A stretch of 33,729 bases of DNA, taken from assembly GCA_023264635.1 (NCBI GenBank), contig JAHFLT010000006.1, positions 1 through 33,729 on the forward strand. Direction: 5' to 3'. Origin of the DNA: Candidatus Woesearchaeota archaeon (GTDB lineage: Archaea > Nanobdellota > Nanobdellia > Woesearchaeales > JAGVYF01). Under the pieces are notes generated by a model that saw only the letters and a list, made by a program, of their open reading frames with translations, was not told where the DNA came from and did no database searches. Position numbers and translations under genes: made by a program. Of the stretch, positions 30,913 through 33,729 are shown one piece after another (position 1 is the first letter of the stretch; each line of letters starts with the position of its first letter).

Positions 30913-31230
30913 TTATGTGTAATCCCTCCATTGGTGTTTGCATTTCTCACATTTGTAGAACTTGGTTTCTGCCTCATCTGCAGCACGTGTCTGGATAAGC
31001 CAGTAGTGGGCTTTATTATGTCCACATTTAGGGCATTCTGCTTCTGTCAGTGGATTGGGGTCCTCTTCCTTTGTGATGACTTCTATTTTCGGTTCTCCAG
31101 TGTTTACTTTTTCAGATACTTTAGCTTTGCTCAAGTCAGCAGTCTGAAAGCCGCAAGAGCAGGACATAACACGCTTGCTGTCTTTGACGCCTGGCCGTAA
31201 CAATGATTTACATTTTGGGCAAAACAACAT
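30913..31230 (-). CDS. transcription factor S (TFIIS/RPB9-like)
   Basis: 105 aa from Met at 31230, with AGGTGAT four bases upstream. N-terminal zinc ribbon CPKC ... CSC (4-26), C-terminal TFIIS zinc ribbon CPKC (about 66-69) and CEKC (about 94-97), and the acidic Asp85-Glu86 tip in TRAADEAETKFY that triggers transcript cleavage by backtracked RNA polymerase. The length matches archaeal TFS. It follows the signal peptidase stop by 9 nt, in one operon. Confidence 0.93.
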   Translation of the reverse strand: MLFCPKCKSLLRPGVKDSKRVMSCSCGFQTADLSKAKVSEKVNTGEPKIEVITKEEDPNPLTEAECPKCGHNKAHYWLIQTRAADEAETKFYKCEKCKHQWRDYT

Positions 31231-31239
31231 GATCATCAC

Positions 31240-31860
31240 CTAGATGGTTTTATACTCCATAGGACATGCTATATTAAAAAGACATATGGTTTTTATTGCT
31301 AGTATCTTTACCCAGCCAAGATACGGAATACGCAGAACTGCCTCTCCTCGGACTGCTTCGACTGGTACATGTGTTTCATCAATGTCATTAGATTGGATGG
31401 GTGCCGGGTTTGTCAGATAATTATCTCCCTTAGTGAGGTAATACACGTGATCACTCTCTTCCTGCTTTTTTATAATCCGATGGATAATTGGATCTGGTTT
31501 ACCGGAGTGGAAAACGATTATGTCTCCTATTTTCGTTTTTCCCTGAGAAACGCCGTATAGCACCATGATGTCACCTTTTGAAAAACCGTTTCGCATGGGA
31601 AAATCCTCGAATTGTTCTTTCTTAATCCCCTGAGTGATATACCATTCATTGGAATGCTCCCACCACTCATCAAATGAATCCGCATGATACATGCTATTGG
31701 AGATGACAGCTACAATCGGGAAGCTGGTGTTAAGGAGGAATCCCAAGCCCGGATACACAATGTATTTGATAAGCACAAAAGCAAGAACTATATTGGTAAA
31801 CCAACTCCAGATACTATCATCATCCCAAATAAAATGCCAGAGGTTTTTCCAGAATCCCAT
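31240..31860 (-). CDS. signal peptidase I, Sec11 type
   Basis: 206 aa. A membrane helix (about 20-45) leads to the catalytic Ser56 in VAVISNSMYH. The second dyad residue is His127 in DPIIHRIIKK, the archaeal/ER form where bacteria have Lys. The conserved GDN (145-147) follows. The C-terminal helix (about 185-203) is a second membrane segment. It cleaves signal peptides outside the membrane and would process the lipoprotein- and protease-type exports in this window. A minus TATA (opposite strand about 31885-31893) is 25 bp upstream. Confidence 0.9.
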   Translation of the reverse strand: MGFWKNLWHFIWDDDSIWSWFTNIVLAFVLIKYIVYPGLGFLLNTSFPIVAVISNSMYHADSFDEWWEHSNEWYITQGIKKEQFEDFPMRNGFSKGDIMVLYGVSQGKTKIGDIIVFHSGKPDPIIHRIIKKQEESDHVYYLTKGDNYLTNPAPIQSNDIDETHVPVEAVRGEAVLRIPYLGWVKILAIKTICLFNIACPMEYKTI

Positions 31861-31891
31861 AGTTTATTGATTTTTGAAGCTTCTTTTAAAT

Positions 31892-32644
31892 CTATCGCTC
31901 GGTCTGTGAGAAATAATCATTATATGCTTGTGAAAGCGATTTATTCTTGTTCTCATCATTTCCATAGTAGTCACGCAGCCATAAGCCAATTTCGTTGCCA
32001 GCAAGCTGATCTGGTGGAGCATAATCGTTATTGTCGATATTACCTGAAAATGTTACTCTTATCCACGTGTTATGCAATGACCGTTCTATGTTTTGGTAGT
32101 AGTCTCCCCAGTTGGTATTGACGCGTGCCATGATGCCTTTCCATAGTCCGAATCTCCGGTTCAAGTTAGAGCGCAATCCTGCATAGGAATGACCAATGTC
32201 AATGCGCTTCCCATTATACACAATAAATTTGGGAAAATTCTTGCATGGTAACTTCACTTTTTGATATCCATCTGTTTCTGAGCCATGTTGGAAAAGGCGT
32301 ATGCTGGCAAAAGTTCTATCGATATCAACCAGATACGCTTCATAATGCAGTTTTGCTATGAGTTTTTTCCAGTCACTATCTGGATTTTCTTTTTCTAGCA
32401 TCTTCATATAGGAGATGAATTCTTCTGCATTGAGTTCCAGATTATTAGTCTTACGGTCATTGCATCTTTTTTGGATACCTGACCAAGCTTCCTGCACCAT
32501 TGCGTCATCAACGCAGAAAACACGCACTCCTCCAAGTCCGAAGTATGCCCGTGCTCTCATTTTTTCTTCGCACGTCCTTCTCTCTTGTGCATATGCAATG
32601 CCACAAGCAAACAATACAATGATAAATAATAGATGATATCTCAT
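31892..32644 (-). CDS. secreted protein of unknown function
   Basis: 250 aa. Signal peptide MRYHLLFIIVLFACGIAYA, cleavage after residue 19. Four mature cysteines (C24, C44, C60, C133) suggest disulfides. The segment RIDIGHSYAGLRSNLNRR (about 147-164) resembles an RxDxGHxxAGL pattern I recall in other uncharacterised secreted proteins. No catalytic motif identified. It precedes the signal peptidase gene by 31 nt on the same strand and is divergent from the NMD3-like gene. Confidence 0.7.
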   Translation of the reverse strand: MRYHLLFIIVLFACGIAYAQERRTCEEKMRARAYFGLGGVRVFCVDDAMVQEAWSGIQKRCNDRKTNNLELNAEEFISYMKMLEKENPDSDWKKLIAKLHYEAYLVDIDRTFASIRLFQHGSETDGYQKVKLPCKNFPKFIVYNGKRIDIGHSYAGLRSNLNRRFGLWKGIMARVNTNWGDYYQNIERSLHNTWIRVTFSGNIDNNDYAPPDQLAGNEIGLWLRDYYGNDENKNKSLSQAYNDYFSQTER

Positions 32645-32679
32645 TCTGATTATACTCTCTTATTCTTCCGGGAAGTAAT

Positions 32680-33324
32680 ATGTTTGAATATATTTATAAA
32701 GACTTCGAAGACAAAGGGAGTATGACGCTCGTCACAAAACAATCACGGTATTACGAAGGGATTTTGCAACTCCGTAATCCCTCTTTGCAGATTATTGACT
32801 TCATCAAAAGCCAACTGTGTAAGGAAGAGGTACATGTAACAAAAGAAGTGTATGTTCCGGAAGGAGTGGATCTTTACGTCACTTCAAGGAAGTTTCTCCG
32901 CACGCTAGCCACTAGGTTGAAAGCACAATTTGGGGGTACTGCATCCTTAACTGCAAGGCTACATACACGAGACAGGCAAACCCAGAAAGATGTTTATCGT
33001 GTTGCTTTATTGTACCGCGCGCCATTGTTGAAAAAAGGAGATGTTGTTGCTTTCGAACAGTACTTGGTAAAGATAAAGAATGTGTCCACATTTGTGACTG
33101 GCGTGGACATTAAAATAGGGAAGCAGCTCTCTTTCAAATACAATCCTTCATTTGAGCCATTAGTTGTTTATGAGACACGCGTTGTGAAAATATATCCTTC
33201 ATTAGAGGTCCTTCATCCTGCTACCTATCAACCAGTAGAGGTGGCTAATCCCCAACAGATGACTGCAGGAGAAAAGGTGAAAGTAGTCTTTGATGGACAT
33301 AAGTGGTATATCATCGGAATTTAA
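32680..33324 (+). CDS. NMD3-like protein lacking the zinc domain
   Basis: 214 aa. RYYEGILQLRNPS (23-35), VDLYVTSRKFLRTLATRL (64-81), FGG...LTARLHTRDRQTQKDVYRVALLYR and the gdVVAFEQYLVKIKN block match the core of NMD3, the 60S (archaeal 50S) biogenesis factor. Typical NMD3 begins with two CxxC zinc pairs, which are absent here. A TATA-like GATTATAC at about 32648 lies close to the ATG at 32680, so a missing upstream exon is not likely. It may be a shortened form; the neighbouring NOG1-like GTPase (20236-21288) is in the same pathway. Confidence 0.78.
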   Translation: MFEYIYKDFEDKGSMTLVTKQSRYYEGILQLRNPSLQIIDFIKSQLCKEEVHVTKEVYVPEGVDLYVTSRKFLRTLATRLKAQFGGTASLTARLHTRDRQTQKDVYRVALLYRAPLLKKGDVVAFEQYLVKIKNVSTFVTGVDIKIGKQLSFKYNPSFEPLVVYETRVVKIYPSLEVLHPATYQPVEVANPQQMTAGEKVKVVFDGHKWYIIGI

Positions 33325-33349
33325 CGAAGTTTTTTCTCCTTCAAAATAC

Positions 33350-33520
33350 GAGCCTCGAAAACTGAGGCAACCCACAGTTTTCAGAGTTGCGAGGATTTTG
33401 AGAGATGAGAAAAAATTTGGAGAAATTAGGGAAAACGCTTGGCTTTTTAGCGTCAGCGACAGAATTTCTCGTTAAATTCCTGTTAATCTCTTTTTCCATA
33501 CTAAGTGTGGAAAAATTAAG
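33350..33520. other. intergenic hairpin-rich region after NMD3-like
   Basis: GAAAACTG (33357-33364) pairs with CAGTTTTC (33375-33382). GAGAAATT (33420-33427) and AATTTCTC (33463-33470) enclose ACGCT/AGCGT (33435-33439/33449-33453). TTTTTCCA (33491-33498) pairs with TGGAAAAA (33508-33515). No gene is credible in 33325-33604. Confidence 0.65.
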
Positions 33521-33604
33521 TCCACAAAGTCGTGAAGGGGCAAAATTTCTATCGATAACGAAGTTTAATATAAGAAAAAGAATAAAGGGCAAGAATTGTT
33601 TTGA

Positions 33605-33729
33605 TTAGTTAAGTGAAACTCTTCCTAATCCAGTTGTCAATTGTCCTGTCGTGTTAGGATCTCCATAAACAACAAAAGTTATGTTTTCTAATTTTGTTTG
33701 CTTTCCATATCGCTGCATGAATCCTTCTA
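33605..33729 (-). CDS. 3' end of an unknown gene, cut by the window edge
   Basis: 41 codons to a TAA at 33605, reading ...EGFMQRYGKQTKLENITFVVYGDPNTTGQL and ending LGRVSLN. No family recognised; beta-rich composition. Convergent with the NMD3-like gene. Confidence 0.5.
   Translation of the reverse strand, partial: EGFMQRYGKQTKLENITFVVYGDPNTTGQLTTGLGRVSLN

Noticed and set aside
33341-33608. Overlapping small ORFs on both strands at the window end
   Set aside because: They follow AT-rich hairpin sequence and lack start signals.
1-33729. CRISPR array
   Set aside because: No regularly spaced direct repeats with unique spacers were seen.
1-33729. rRNA genes
   Set aside because: No rRNA-like conserved stretch was recognised; only an ATCACCTC core, matching the 16S 3' tail, occurs at 4389 and 4506.
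1-33729. Altered genetic code with TGA as Trp or Gly
   Set aside because: Several well-supported genes end in TGA, including ATGA overlaps, so TGA works as a stop here.

Overview
The window looks like a piece of an archaeal chromosome, most likely a small-genome DPANN archaeon of the Woesearchaeota/Pacearchaeota type. Evidence: archaeal-eukaryal information genes (transcription factor E, transcription factor S, NMD3, archaeal class-II HisRS, NOG1-type GTPase, XerA recombinase, RecJ-like DHH protein, Sec11-type signal peptidase with a Ser/His dyad), a membrane Lon-like protease of the archaeal COG1750 type, an intron-containing tRNA-Trp, TATA boxes about 25 bp ahead of many start codons (leaderless transcripts), and GGAGGTGAT-type Shine-Dalgarno sites inside operons. 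The lineage is inferred from gene content only; no marker was compared by search.

Layout. 1-475: gene-free, with six stem-loops. 476-1941: two overlapping HIT-family genes, both lacking the catalytic middle histidine. 1978-4279 (minus): argS and a CTU2/NCS2-like gene. 4280-4655: intergenic, with a tandem pair of similar hairpin units. 4656-6470 (minus): secreted, membrane-anchored Lon-like protease. 6556-18848: a surface-glycan or lipid-linked oligosaccharide cluster of eleven genes. Its parts are a GT4 glycosyltransferase; a minus operon (epimerase, DegT aminotransferase, WbqC-like, PIG-L deacetylase; the last three joined by ATGA overlaps); a divergent radical SAM/SPASM gene; a Wzx-type flippase; and a five-gene minus operon (methyltransferase, dolichol-P-mannose-synthase-like GT2, GT39-like membrane transferase, FAD oxidoreductase, GT2). 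Together these could make, modify and flip a polyprenol-linked glycan.

18898-19405: decayed IS transposase. 19454-21288: xerA and a NOG1-type GTPase, overlapping by ATGA. 21387-22486: a Doc/Fic-like relic, tRNA-Trp with a 37-nt intron, two small unknown minus genes, and a tRNA-His or tRNA-His-like element. 22545-24921: hisS and an aspartate-type aminotransferase. 24938-25781 (minus): a small zinc protein overlapping transcription factor E. 25954-26324: a 40-aa gene coupled to a truncated dph2. 26565-28742: lipoprotein, an ORF interrupted by an in-frame TGA, and a putative zinc metallopeptidase that shares a TATA region with it. 28959-30476: RecJ-like DHH protein. 30499-32644 (minus): small unknown gene, TFS, signal peptidase and a secreted unknown protein. 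32680-33324: zinc-less NMD3-like protein. 33605-33729: 3' end of an unknown minus gene.

Most interesting: a tRNA-His-like structure 58 nt upstream of hisS that keeps HisRS identity elements but has broken base pairs and a degenerate T-loop, so it may be an autoregulatory tRNA mimic; the paired hairpin units at 4386-4563; the paired degenerate HIT proteins; the truncated dph2; and the ORF with a single in-frame TGA.
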